This document shows, one piece after another, positions 16,501 through 23,480 of a stretch of 49,312 nt of DNA (positions are counted from its first letter, which is position 1; each line of letters opens with the position of its first letter). Below the pieces are notes generated by a model. It had not been told where the DNA came from and did not search any database. It saw only the letters and a program-made list of their open reading frames with translations. The stretch is from Brucella daejeonensis (lineage in GTDB: Bacteria; Pseudomonadota; Alphaproteobacteria; Rhizobiales; Rhizobiaceae), in NCBI RefSeq assembly GCF_014199265.1, contig NZ_JACIJG010000025.1, positions 1 to 49,312 on the forward strand. The letters run 5' to 3'. The position numbers were made by a program, and so were the translations under genes.

Positions 16501-18581
16501 CCGGAAAAACTGCTGCTGTCACCGGAGAGCGACAACGTGCCAGCGCCGGATTTGGTCAAGTCGCCTGAATCGGAGAAGACACCAGACACCTCAAAGTTAT
16601 TATTGGCATCGGCAATATCAAAAGTGCCGCCGCCCGCACCCCAGTCGATTGCGTTGGTGAGGCTGTTGAAGTGCGTGCCAGTTACAGCCAAGGTGCCGCC
16701 ATTGAAGTAGAGCGCGCCGGTGCCAAGATTATCATCCTGCTCAACCGAAATCACACCGGCACTGAGGTTGGTGCCGCCGCTATAGTCATTATTGCCCGAA
16801 AGCGTCAGCGTACCGGGGCCAATTTGGGTCAGCGAGCCTGTGCCGCTGATGTCGCCATCAAGCGCCGTCGCGCCGAGATTGTTGACCACAAGGTCGCCGC
16901 CGCTCAGAGCGATATCGCCGACAATCGAGCCATCCACCATGCCGTCGCCGAGCTTCAGAACACCGCCGGAAACCGTCGTGCCGCCCGTATAGGTGTTCGC
17001 CGCAAACATGACCAGCGTGCCATCACCGGATTTGGTGAAGCTGCCATCGGCTGCGCCGTCATTGGCGATTACGTTGCCGATATTTACAATCTTGCCGCTA
17101 TCGACCGAAATCGTGCCGCCAGCAGAGGTCAGCGTTACGTCACGCACCAAATTCATATGCTCTGTGGCTTGCAGCGTGCCGCCATCAAAATGCAGCGTCC
17201 CAGAGGAAGCGCCGAGATTATTTTCTGCGCTTGCCGACAAAACACCGCCATTAATATTAAGCGTACCTGTAAAACCGGAATTATCCCCTGTCAGGACCGT
17301 CGTACCTGCTTTCTGATTGATCGTCCCGGGGCCTGAAATGGACGGGTCAAAGATATAGTTATTATCTGTGTGGTCGAAATTTATCGCGCCGGTGCCCGCA
17401 CCAAATGTAACGGAATCTGTCTTCAGGGTGCCCGGTGCGGCACCGTATCCGATGTCCAGCTCACCCACGCTGCCCGTTTGCGCAGCAATGATCATGCCAG
17501 CCTGGACGTCGACAACACCGCCATCCTTGATTATCAACCAGCCAGTACCAGCCTCTCCAACATGGAGATAAGTCCCGACCGTTAACGTCGAGCCAGCGTC
17601 CTTAACCTCGATTTGACCGATGCGCGTGGCACTAAAGCCGAGAACGGTTTCAGCGCCAGTAGAAACCGCGCCGCCGTTGCTGATCGTTAGCACAGCATCT
17701 GGATATCCGCTTGTGTTAACATATTCACTCTCGGCAAGATGAAGATAATCTCCAACAATTAATGTTGAGCCGGATCCATCAACAATGCCTTCTTGCTTCG
17801 TATTCTTATCATTGTATTCAGTATTGAAATCAAAAACGACTTCAGCGCCAGTTGTTATCTTGCCGCCATTATTAATAAGCAATTTTCCGGTGCCGTTCTC
17901 CCCAATATGGAGATAAGTCCCGACGGTTAATGTCGATCCAGCGTCTTTAACCTCGATTTGGCCGATGTGCGCGGCGCTGAAGCCGATGACGGTTTCCGCC
18001 ATGGTGGAAACAGTGCCGCCATTACTGATCGTCAGCGTGGCATCCCGAGTACCGTCTGTATTGATATAAGTTCCTTCACCAATATGAAGATAGGTTCCAA
18101 CAATTAATGTGGAACCAATTCCATCAACGACGCCATTGGCAGAAGAATTGTCAAACTTGTTTTCACTATCGAAACCGAAAACAACTTCAGCGCCAGTGGT
18201 CACTGTGCCGCCGTCCTCGATCAGCAAGCTTCCGGTGCTGTCCATCCCAACATGCAACAGCCCTGAAATATCCCAACTTGAACCAGATCCGGTAACCCGA
18301 ACCGTTCCCACTCCCGCTACCTGGGTGATATGGTCACCGATCACACCGGCATCACTGGACACCTGACCGCCATTTAGGATGTCCAATTTGCCACCGACGG
18401 TGCCGCCCACAGTAAGGGTACCGCTGACGTTCCACGGTCCGTCCGAACCTTCCACGATCTTGTCACCAACGACCGTCTCGTCTGCAAGGACAGGTGCTGT
18501 GCAAAGCAACGCGCTGGCGGCGACACTTGAAAGCAGGATCCTGTGAAGTGAGCGCCGACGGGGCAGATATCTAAACGACAA
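13503..18581 (-). CDS. Type V monomeric autotransporter adhesin-like protein
   Basis: A very large surface protein of about 1,690 residues. The N-terminus has a long basic segment (RYLPRRRSLHR) and a signal peptide ending in CTAPVLADE. The passenger is Gly/Thr/Asn-rich beta-helix, with many autotransporter-associated strand repeats such as GTLTLSGNNDYSGGTNLS and a pertactin-like section; the last 280 residues are a 12-strand-type beta barrel ending in the outer-membrane signature GNVGFKARW. The frame runs to 18695, but TTG 18581 has AAGGA seven bases upstream and starts right at the basic signal, so I prefer it. Brucella carries several such autotransporters; I cannot say which this is. Confidence 0.9.
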   Translation of the reverse strand: MSFRYLPRRRSLHRILLSSVAASALLCTAPVLADETVVGDKIVEGSDGPWNVSGTLTVGGTVGGKLDILNGGQVSSDAGVIGDHITQVAGVGTVRVTGSGSSWDISGLLHVGMDSTGSLLIEDGGTVTTGAEVVFGFDSENKFDNSSANGVVDGIGSTLIVGTYLHIGEGTYINTDGTRDATLTISNGGTVSTMAETVIGFSAAHIGQIEVKDAGSTLTVGTYLHIGENGTGKLLINNGGKITTGAEVVFDFNTEYNDKNTKQEGIVDGSGSTLIVGDYLHLAESEYVNTSGYPDAVLTISNGGAVSTGAETVLGFSATRIGQIEVKDAGSTLTVGTYLHVGEAGTGWLIIKDGGVVDVQAGMIIAAQTGSVGELDIGYGAAPGTLKTDSVTFGAGTGAINFDHTDNNYIFDPSISGPGTINQKAGTTVLTGDNSGFTGTLNINGGVLSASAENNLGASSGTLHFDGGTLQATEHMNLVRDVTLTSAGGTISVDSGKIVNIGNVIANDGAADGSFTKSGDGTLVMFAANTYTGGTTVSGGVLKLGDGMVDGSIVGDIALSGGDLVVNNLGATALDGDISGTGSLTQIGPGTLTLSGNNDYSGGTNLSAGVISVEQDDNLGTGALYFNGGTLAVTGTHFNSLTNAIDWGAGGGTFDIADANNNFEVSGVFSDSGDLTKSGAGTLSLSGDSSSFSGNTNVNEGTLLLNGGLLGDNAGSQTVNVASGAALGGDGTIGGATTIADGGSLFGQSGQQLAFGQGLTLDNNSQVDVSLNGGPSTQALFDVTGDLTIGGTFNIDQDSVMGVGVYRIFGYTGTLTDNGMTIGGVPTGDDASNFELQTSIDHEVNLVNNAGRDFFFWDGNGPGDDGIIQGGDGTWDGTNTNWTGLDGSANSNWRNDSFAVFGNDPGTGQSGGNVVIDAGFTPSVNGMQFMNTGYRLSGSPITLGGTGDPVIIVGDGAADSANITAEINSVIEGADGLYKSGLGNLILTGANTYTGDTTVNEGTLTLGDGGSIDASSDIILANTRYGHGNLVIDKDQAFTLANAISGIGAVVKDGTGTTTFAGDNTFTGGLTVKGGTAQAGIANTAFGSGNVTVNGGATLDLADFNETVGSLIGKTSGDGNIDLGSGTLTLNQNLHGDFSGTISGTGGLTKNGDGDLVLYGANDYSGDTTVNKGTLAQGAAGGFSGASSYTVANGASLELGGFDTTMAALSNGGDVTFGGTGGAVLNVSGDYHGDGGTLHMSAVLGGDNSLTDRMNVGGDTSGNSKIDITNRKGFGEKTNNGIEIIDVGGNSGGTFTLNGDYKTKDGQQAIMTDSAYAYTLQKGGTNTPDDGNWYLVSQYDKPGPDPDCHKTNTCPPNPGRFSPAAPVYESYTATLQALNKLPTLQQRVGERYWGNATNTNGNDQPVAGETDSRAIWGRIEGAHNRAENGSTAGTLHNDIDTLIMRAGVDGQFYEGDNGRLIAGITGQYGNAHSDIDNRTGDGSGTIETQGWGLGATATWYGNSGFYLDAQAQANWYDSNLSVDAVNPTLKDGNKGFGYALSLEAGQRIAIDKNWSLTPQAQLMWSSVDFDTFNDTYGARISNRDGDSLTARLGLAANYANAWKCDDGLMVNTSVYGIANLYQELMGDARMNYAGTHMATYGDDTWGGIGAGGTYAWADNKYALYGEGSINTSLNHFTDSYALKGNVGFKARW
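17500..18210 (-). repeat. Tandem duplication inside the autotransporter passenger
   Basis: Two units of about 345 bases (115 residues) follow each other. Each unit has, in order, TGAEVVF, GSTLIVG-YLH, a TLTISNGG strand, an ETV-GFSA segment, IGQIEVKDAGSTLTVGTYLH and a closing strand. TGAEVVF codons lie near 18190 and 17845. DNA is also similar, not only protein, which points to recent duplication. Confidence 0.75.
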
Positions 18582-18912
18582 GACGAAATCCTTGCAGTAA
18601 AATTGAACGTCCGCGCCCCGTAAGGGGCCGACTGCCATCAAATCGGGCAATCGACCGTGGATGGCCTTTTCAGGAGCGGTCTCTACTTCGGGCAAGCAAA
18701 GTAAAGATGAGGTATACGCTATTTCGAATCATAACTAACCAACAATGATTGTAAATAAGTTATCTATATTTTCGTCATATATTACTAATTGCTTATTTAG
18801 TATAATGTAAAATTATCTATTCGTTTCTGTCCCGCTCCACATGGCTGGGGAGATTTGCGTAGGCCAGTTGCGAAAAATTGCAACTGGATGCGCGACGGTG
18901 CATAATCGTCCG
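18582..18912. other. AT-rich divergent promoter region between autotransporter and mur
   Basis: No gene. From about 18716 to 18835 the composition drops to mostly A and T (several ATAT and TTAT runs), in strong contrast with the surrounding DNA. It must hold the autotransporter promoter (minus) and the mur promoter (plus). The right end contains the palindrome at 18864-18887. Confidence 0.7.
18864..18887. promoter_or_regulatory. Candidate Fur/Mur-type operator ahead of mur
   Basis: CCAGTTGC and GCAACTGG are exact mirrors around GAAAAATT, 25 bases ahead of the chosen mur start. Alphaproteobacterial Fur/Mur sites are AT-rich palindromes built on TGC/GCA half sites; this one has TTGC and GCAA correctly opposed. 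Autoregulation of mur is the inference. Confidence 0.5.
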
Positions 18913-19338
18913 ATGAGTGAATCGTACAAGAAACCCGATTACGAGCAGGAATTGCGGAATGCAGGCGTGCGCATCACGCGGCCACGCCGCATCATCCTCA
19001 ACATATTGACCGAGACGGAAGACCATCCCGACGCGCTGGAGATTTTCCGGCGCGCGGTGGAGATCGACAGCAGCATTTCGCTTTCGACCGTCTATCGCAC
19101 GATGAAGCTTCTGGAAGAGCGCGGCGCCATTCACCGCCATGCCTTCGCTGGCGGGCCTTCGCGGTTCGAACAGGCGAGCGGCGCCCATCACGATCACATC
19201 ATCGATATGGATTCCGGCGAGGTGGTGGAATTCCGGTCCGACAAGATCGAAAAATTGCAGGAAGAAATCGCCCGTTCGCTCGGCTACGAGATCGTGCATC
19301 ACCGGCTCGAACTTTACTGCAAAAAAATTCGCAACTGA
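18913..19338 (+). CDS. mur: Fur-family metalloregulator, Mur type
   Basis: A 141-residue winged-helix repressor. The DNA-binding part is [13 protein letters not shown] followed by [18 protein letters not shown]; the metal-binding part includes HRHAFAG, then [16 protein letters not shown] and a C-terminal [10 protein letters not shown]. The usual CxxC zinc pairs of gammaproteobacterial Fur are absent, as in alphaproteobacterial Fur/Mur proteins, which mostly sense manganese and repress manganese uptake. Irr is less likely because the characteristic heme-responsive segments are not evident. The start at ATG 18913 (MSESYKK) is inferred; ATG 18841 is in frame but would run through the palindrome. 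Confidence 0.88.
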   Translation: MSESYKKPDYEQELRNAGVRITRPRRIILNILTETEDHPDALEIFRRAVEIDSSISLSTVYRTMKLLEERGAIHRHAFAGGPSRFEQASGAHHDHIIDMDSGEVVEFRSDKIEKLQEEIARSLGYEIVHHRLELYCKKIRN

Positions 19339-19409
19339 GGGAACCAAACCCCTGCCTCCGCGTTAAGCCGCCATGAAGGTCGCGACCCCGCCCCCAATAA
19401 ACGCGGCCT

Positions 19410-19550
19410 TCATAGTTCGCTTCAACCTCCCCGCACGAGGCGAACGGCGAGAATGCCGCGCCGACCGTCAAACGTTGCGCAGCTGGCGTTCCGCAAATTC
19501 AGAGCAAGCCGTCGTGCCCGGTCCTAATCCGGTCATGACGGCTTTTTTTT
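19410..19550 (+). ncRNA. Possible small RNA or long structured 3' end of mur
   Basis: A non-coding stretch after mur with layered hairpins. TTCG (19416-19419) and CCTC (19426-19429) pair with GAGG CGAA (19437-19444), leaving a loop CCCGCAC; CGGC-GAGAAT-GCCG follows near 19445-19457; a terminator ends it. The C-rich loop resembles anti-ribosome-site loops of some alphaproteobacterial small RNAs. Its 5' end and promoter are not identified. Confidence 0.3.
19506..19550 (+). terminator. Intrinsic terminator downstream of mur
   Basis: AAGCCGTC (19506-19513) pairs with GACGGCTT (19537-19544), and inner CCGG pairs CCGG; the stem is followed by eight T (19543-19550). It is 168 bases beyond the mur stop. 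Confidence 0.85.
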
Positions 19551-19589
19551 CATGCTCGCAAGGGACGAGGCCCCCGTTGGAGTTTAACT

Positions 19590-20600
19590 TCAGGCGTCGA
19601 ATTGCCAGGCTGGGATGGTGAGCGAATAGATCGCGCCGGTTCCATCGATGCGATAATCGGCATGGCCGTTCACCGAGGCGGGCACGATGCGTTGCAGGAC
19701 CGCGCTGCCGAAGCGCGGATCGTGCTCGAAGACGTCGGGCATGGCGGGGTTGATTTCCTCCCAGCGAAATTCCAGCCGGTCTTCGCCGTCCGCAACGGCG
19801 CGCACCTTTGCCGAAATCCTTACCTGCCCATAGGGCACGGATAGCCCGCCGAAAGAGGTCGCATTGACCACCAGTTCGTGCAGGGCAAGGCCGATATGCA
19901 ATGCCGCACCGGGAAACAGATAGGGATTGTCGCCCTCTATGGTGAGCTGCTCGTCATTGATGTCGATATATTTTTCGATCTGCGAATGGACGAGGTCGCG
20001 AAACAGCGCGCCGCGCCAGTTCGAATCGGTCACCAGATCCTGCGAATAGGAGAGCGACTGGATGCGCCCGCGAAATTTCAGCAGGAAATCGTCGATGGAA
20101 TCGGTGAAGCGCGCCGTCTGGCTCGCCATGCTCTGGACGATGGCAAGCAGGTTCTTGGATCGATGGCTGACCTCGCGCAGCAGGGTTTTGAGCACCTGTT
20201 CGCGCCGCTTCAGTTCACTGATTTCGATCGCCGTGGTCACCAGCCCCAGCACCTTGCCCTGCTCGTCGCGGTCGCAATCGATGTGAAACTCGATCCAGCG
20301 CAGCCTGTCGCCGTCATTGATCGCCAGTTCCACATTCTGCGCCTCGCCGGTGTCGAGCGCCGCAGCCCTGGCATTGCCGAGCTTGCCGAGGGAGGGGGAG
20401 TGAATGAAATCGGCGTCGTTTCCGCCCGCCCGCCATTTTTCCTGCCAGTAGGCGGGAATGTTCTCGCCCCAGGAATAGGCGAGGTCGGGTGTCTGGTAGA
20501 GCACGCAGACATTGCTGTTGCGAATGGCCCTCAGCAGGGCGCGCAGCCGGCCTGCGTCGGGTTCTGTGCCCTGTGGCGTCGGTTCCATCCTGGCCGTCAT
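19590..20600 (-). CDS. PAS sensor histidine kinase, HWE type
   Basis: A 336-residue soluble kinase. Residues about 15-130 are a PAS-like sensor (NSNVCVLYQTPDLAYSWGENIPAYW). The phospho-acceptor motif REVSHRSKNLLAIVQSMASQT near 142-162 is HWE/HisKA_2 type. The ATP-binding part has HELVVNATSFGGLS and a WEE (WxE) element, which define HWE kinases. The glycine-rich loop is poor (RFGSAVLQRIV). No membrane span is seen. HWE kinases commonly feed PhyR-type regulators, and phyR lies 1.3 kb away on the same strand, so a role in the general stress response is likely but inferred. Confidence 0.85.
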   Translation of the reverse strand: MTARMEPTPQGTEPDAGRLRALLRAIRNSNVCVLYQTPDLAYSWGENIPAYWQEKWRAGGNDADFIHSPSLGKLGNARAAALDTGEAQNVELAINDGDRLRWIEFHIDCDRDEQGKVLGLVTTAIEISELKRREQVLKTLLREVSHRSKNLLAIVQSMASQTARFTDSIDDFLLKFRGRIQSLSYSQDLVTDSNWRGALFRDLVHSQIEKYIDINDEQLTIEGDNPYLFPGAALHIGLALHELVVNATSFGGLSVPYGQVRISAKVRAVADGEDRLEFRWEEINPAMPDVFEHDPRFGSAVLQRIVPASVNGHADYRIDGTGAIYSLTIPAWQFDA

Positions 20601-20766
20601 GATTGCCCCGATTGCTACGCCCGATTACGCTCGATAATGCCGTCTTCCGAACCGAAACTGTCCATGGCACCGCCGCCGCATGGCTCGATGCGGCGGCCGA
20701 TGTTCCTTTTCGACGATCCGGGCTGATATGTTTCGAGATCGGAAACAGGCTTCAGTCCTTTGCATG

Positions 20767-20931
20767 TCAGGCCTTGCGGATTGCCGAGGCGATCAGCGAC
20801 ACGACAAGCAGGGCCAGAAATACGAAGAACAGGATCTGCGCGATACCTGCCGAGGCTCCCGCAATACCGCCGAAGCCGAGAGCACCGGCGACGAGCGCCA
20901 CCACGAGAAATACAAGCGCATAATAGAGCAT
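20767..20931 (-). CDS. DUF1328 (UPF0391) small membrane protein
   Basis: A 54-residue peptide starting [19 protein letters not shown] and ending SAIRKA. It is almost wholly hydrophobic with two short spans separated by a glycine-rich turn, typical of UPF0391/DUF1328. Homologues are often stress induced. A GAGGAG ribosome site precedes ATG 20931, and an EcfG-type promoter lies 32 bases further upstream, which ties it to the general stress response. Function is unknown. Confidence 0.88.
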   Translation of the reverse strand: MLYYALVFLVVALVAGALGFGGIAGASAGIAQILFFVFLALLVVSLIASAIRKA

Positions 20932-20962
20932 GTCCGGTCTCCTCTTTCTTGTGCAAGGAAGA

Positions 20963-20988
20963 AACGAGGAGCGGGACCGTTTTGTTCC
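20963..20988 (-). promoter_or_regulatory. EcfG-type promoter of the DUF1328 gene
   Basis: On the minus strand GGAAC (20988-20984), 17 bases, CGTT (20966-20963). This is the accepted GGAAC-N16/17-CGTT consensus of EcfG-dependent genes, ideally placed 32 bases ahead of the start codon. Confidence 0.8.
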
Positions 20989-21077
20989 ACATAACGGGGA
21001 GAAATTGGGTGCCCGCAACTCTGGATACCCGGAACGCGCGAGAGGCGGAGAATCGCGAAGGCACTTCGCACCGGAAG

Positions 21078-21884
21078 CTATGCGGCGACCTGCGAGGCTT
21101 CTTCGAAGAAGAGCGCCTGGCTGATCAATGCCTTCACCATATCCGGGTTGAACGGCTTGGTGACGAGGAAGGTCGGCTCCGGGCGGTCGCCGGTCAGCAG
21201 ACGCTCGGGAAATGCGGTGATGAAAATGACCGGGATCGCATCGTCCTGAAGGATTTCGTTCACCGCATCGATGCCGGAGCTGCCGTCGGCAAGCTGGATG
21301 TCGGCCAGCACCATGCGCGGCTTTTCCCGTTTATAGAGGGCAAGCGCCTCATCCCGGGTGCGGGCGATGCCGACCACTTCATGGCCGAGACCTTCCACCA
21401 TCTGCTCGATATCCATGGCGATCAGCGGTTCGTCCTCGATGATCATGATGCGGGTCGCCACCTGACGCGAAATTTCCGCCGAGGCTACCGAGAGCGCCTG
21501 GCTCAGTTCCGCCTCGTCCAGTTCGAGAATTTCGGCGGCTTCCCGGTCGGTGAAGCCTTCCACCGCAACAAGCAGGAAGGCCTGGCGCGGCACGGGCGCG
21601 ATATGGGAAAGATTGCGCGCGGCGCGCTGTTCCCAGGCTATGTCTGGCGCCTGGTCCGGCGCCGGTTCGGGCATGGGGACCGAAGCCGTCTTGTATAGAT
21701 TGCAGAACAGGCGATAAAGGCCGATCCGGTCGGATGAGGCCTGCGGGAAAATGCTTACATCGGCGATCAGCGCTTCAAGGGCCGCAGCCACATAGGCGTC
21801 ACCGGACGTCTGGGAGCCGGTAAGGGCGCGGGAAAAGCGACGAAGATAAGAAAGGTGCGGCGCAATACGCGTCGATAACGTCAT
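21078..21884 (-). CDS. phyR: General stress response regulator PhyR
   Basis: A two-domain anti-anti-sigma factor of 268 residues. Residues 1-135 imitate an ECF sigma factor (sigma2- and sigma4-like parts, ending [21 protein letters not shown]). Residues 145-268 are a receiver domain: acidic pair in [12 protein letters not shown], phospho-acceptor Asp195 in [13 protein letters not shown], and the switch Lys in FLVTKPF. Once phosphorylated, PhyR binds NepR and frees EcfG. ATG 21884 is preferred to 21911 because GAGGAG precedes it. It is divergent from nepR-ecfG and carries its own EcfG-type promoter. Confidence 0.97.
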   Translation of the reverse strand: MTLSTRIAPHLSYLRRFSRALTGSQTSGDAYVAAALEALIADVSIFPQASSDRIGLYRLFCNLYKTASVPMPEPAPDQAPDIAWEQRAARNLSHIAPVPRQAFLLVAVEGFTDREAAEILELDEAELSQALSVASAEISRQVATRIMIIEDEPLIAMDIEQMVEGLGHEVVGIARTRDEALALYKREKPRMVLADIQLADGSSGIDAVNEILQDDAIPVIFITAFPERLLTGDRPEPTFLVTKPFNPDMVKALISQALFFEEASQVAA

Positions 21885-21991
21885 GGTATTGGAACTCCTC
21901 AACAGCCGCATTCATCCAGAAACGCACGGGTCGGCCGGAGGGGTTTCTCCTCCTTGCCTCCCGTGCCCTGAGCGCAGCATATGATTTACAT

Positions 21992-22016
21992 AACGGTACG
22001 TTTTGAGAAAAGTTCC
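21992..22016 (-). promoter_or_regulatory. EcfG-type promoter of phyR
   Basis: On the minus strand GGAAC (22016-22012), 16 bases, CGTT (21995-21992). This exact match to the EcfG consensus lies about 108 bases ahead of the phyR start and predicts positive feedback. Confidence 0.8.
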
Positions 22017-22114
22017 GGGGGCGGTAGATATATCAGTGTCTGGATCAAAAAGCGGCATATGCGCGAAAATCGCCATTTGCTGCCGTTCATGGCGACTTTT
22101 GGTACAGACTTCAG

Positions 22115-22139
22115 GGAACTTTTTTGCAGCCTGAGCATT
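22115..22139 (+). promoter_or_regulatory. Possible EcfG-type promoter of nepR-ecfG
   Basis: GGAAC at 22115-22119, 16 bases, then CATT at 22136-22139, one mismatch from CGTT. It is 60 bases ahead of nepR. Autoregulation of this operon is common in the order. Confidence 0.45.
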
Positions 22140-22199
22140 TAGTGTCGCAAGCAGGGGCTTGTTAATAGGGTAGGGCTGTTAGCCTGGAACGATCAAGAT

Positions 22200-22427
22200 A
22201 TGGCAGAAAAAGAAAACCTTCACACAAACGACGCCGGAGTAAAGTCATCCCGCCGTCTTCAGAAGGACATATTAGGACCGAATTGTGAAGTCGGATTGAA
22301 ACTGAAGGCACTGTACACCTCGATACAGGATGAGACGATCCCGGACCGTTTCCTTGATCTTCTCGAAAAACTCGATCAGGCTGAACAGGAGAGCATGAGT
22401 GCGCAAAGCAATAGGTCCGTCGGTTGA
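22200..22427 (+). CDS. nepR: Anti-sigma factor NepR
   Basis: A 75-residue protein that holds EcfG inactive until PhyR-P displaces it. The conserved core LGPNCEVGLKLKALYTSIQDE followed by IPDRFLDLLEKLD is the family's two-helix sigma-binding region, with a disordered N-terminus of about 20 residues. It overlaps the next gene by 29 bases and lies divergent from phyR, the classic arrangement. Confidence 0.95.
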   Translation: MAEKENLHTNDAGVKSSRRLQKDILGPNCEVGLKLKALYTSIQDETIPDRFLDLLEKLDQAEQESMSAQSNRSVG

Positions 22428-22971
22428 AAGCAATGCAGAGTTCAAGCGCGAGCTTCTGGCATCCCTGCCGAGCCTGCGCGCCTTTGCGGTCTCGCTGATA
22501 GGCCAGCACGACAAGGCCGACGATCTTGTCCAGGATACGATCATGAAAGCCTGGGCCAAGCAGGAGTCCTTTGAAATGGGGACAAATATGAAGGCCTGGC
22601 TCTTCACCATCCTGCGCAACGAATTCTATACCCAGATGCGCAAGCGCGGCCGCGAAGTGCAGGATACGGACGGCATGTTCAGCGAGCAGCTTGCCGTGCA
22701 TCCCTCGCAATATGGCACGCTCGATCTTCAGGATTTCCGCGCTGCGCTGGAGCAGTTGCCCGACGATCAGCGCGAAGCGATCATCCTGATCGGCGCGTCC
22801 GGCTTCGCCTATGAGGAGGCCGCGGAAATCTGCGGCTGCGCCGTCGGCACCATCAAGAGCCGCGTCAGCCGCGCCCGCGCGCGCCTGCAGGAAATATTGC
22901 AGATCGAGGGTGAGGGCGATTATGGCCCCGACGCCGAATCGTCGCGCGTGACGCTCAGAAGTTTCGCCTGA
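22399..22971 (+). CDS. ecfG: General stress ECF sigma factor EcfG (RpoE1)
   Basis: A 190-residue ECF sigma factor. Sigma2 (FAVSLIGQHDKADDLVQDT then AWLFTILRNEFYTQMRKR) and sigma4 (LEQLPDDQREAIILIGASG, then AEICGCAVGTIKSRVSRAR) are complete, with no extra C-terminal domain. It recognises GGAAC-N16/17-CGTT promoters. The start is a GTG at 22399 within nepR, giving translational coupling; a later start is possible but would trim the sigma2 helix. The C-terminal extension (GDYGPDAESSRVTL) is typical of EcfG from this order. Confidence 0.96.
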   Translation: MRKAIGPSVESNAEFKRELLASLPSLRAFAVSLIGQHDKADDLVQDTIMKAWAKQESFEMGTNMKAWLFTILRNEFYTQMRKRGREVQDTDGMFSEQLAVHPSQYGTLDLQDFRAALEQLPDDQREAIILIGASGFAYEEAAEICGCAVGTIKSRVSRARARLQEILQIEGEGDYGPDAESSRVTLRSFA

Positions 22972-23033
22972 CCCGTTCACGAAGGGTGGCGGCAAGGGAT
23001 GGTTTCTGGCGGAATCATCATGGTCTGTCCCCC

Positions 23034-23251
23034 CCGTCATCCAGAGGAAGTGCCCTGAGCATAGCGAAGGGAACCGTCCCCACATCCCCCTCATCCAGAG
23101 GAAGTGCCCTGAGCATAGCGAAGGGAACCGTCCCCACACCCCCTCATCCTGAGGAGGTGCCCTGAGCATAGCGAAGGGAACCGTCCCCACACCCCTCATC
23201 CTGAGGAGGTGTCCTGAGCATAGCGAAGGGAACCGTCTCGAAGGACGAGGG
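23034..23251. repeat. Four tandem copies of a 52-54-base Bru-RS-like repeat
   Basis: Units begin TCATCC at 23037, 23091, 23144 and 23196 and each holds GAGGAAGTG or GAGGAGGTG, then CCTGAGCATAGCGAAGG and GAACCGTC. Units one and two share CCAGAG and three and four share CTGAG, so the array grew by pairs. It fills most of the 509-base gap between ecfG and the CHASE3 kinase. Related sequence occurs at 40449-40626. Confidence 0.9.
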
Positions 23252-23480
23252 CAAAGAAAGGCGCTCCAGTCCGGCGCGGCATTTTTCCCGAAGAAGCAAG
23301 AATTCTCTTGCCTTTTTCCGGCAAAACGGTGTGATTCTCAGCACGGGGTAGAAGCATTCACGCGGGTTTGCCCGCGACGGTTGCTTTTTGTCTCCGGCGG
23401 CTTGTAGATTAGCTATCGCTGATATTATTTGCCGTCAGAGTATTCGTTTGTTGTGGGTTGCGTCCTTGCCATCGCCTTTG

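Noticed and set aside
15474..16568. 364-residue plus-strand frame inside the autotransporter
   Set aside because: Antisense shadow; the sense protein is repetitive and continuous with a complete barrel.
13382..18912. Integrated element between tRNA-Glu and mur
   Set aside because: I looked for a copy of the tRNA 3' end near 18.7-18.9 kb and for an integrase; neither is visible, so I do not call a genomic island, only possible acquisition.
23034..23251. CRISPR array
   Set aside because: Four direct repeats at a period of 52-54 bases, but the whole unit is repeated with no unique spacers and no cas genes are near.
23361..23390. Terminator after the tandem repeat (CGCGGG-TTTG-CCCGCG)
   Set aside because: The stem is only six pairs and the T-tract is displaced by several bases; too weak to list as a feature.
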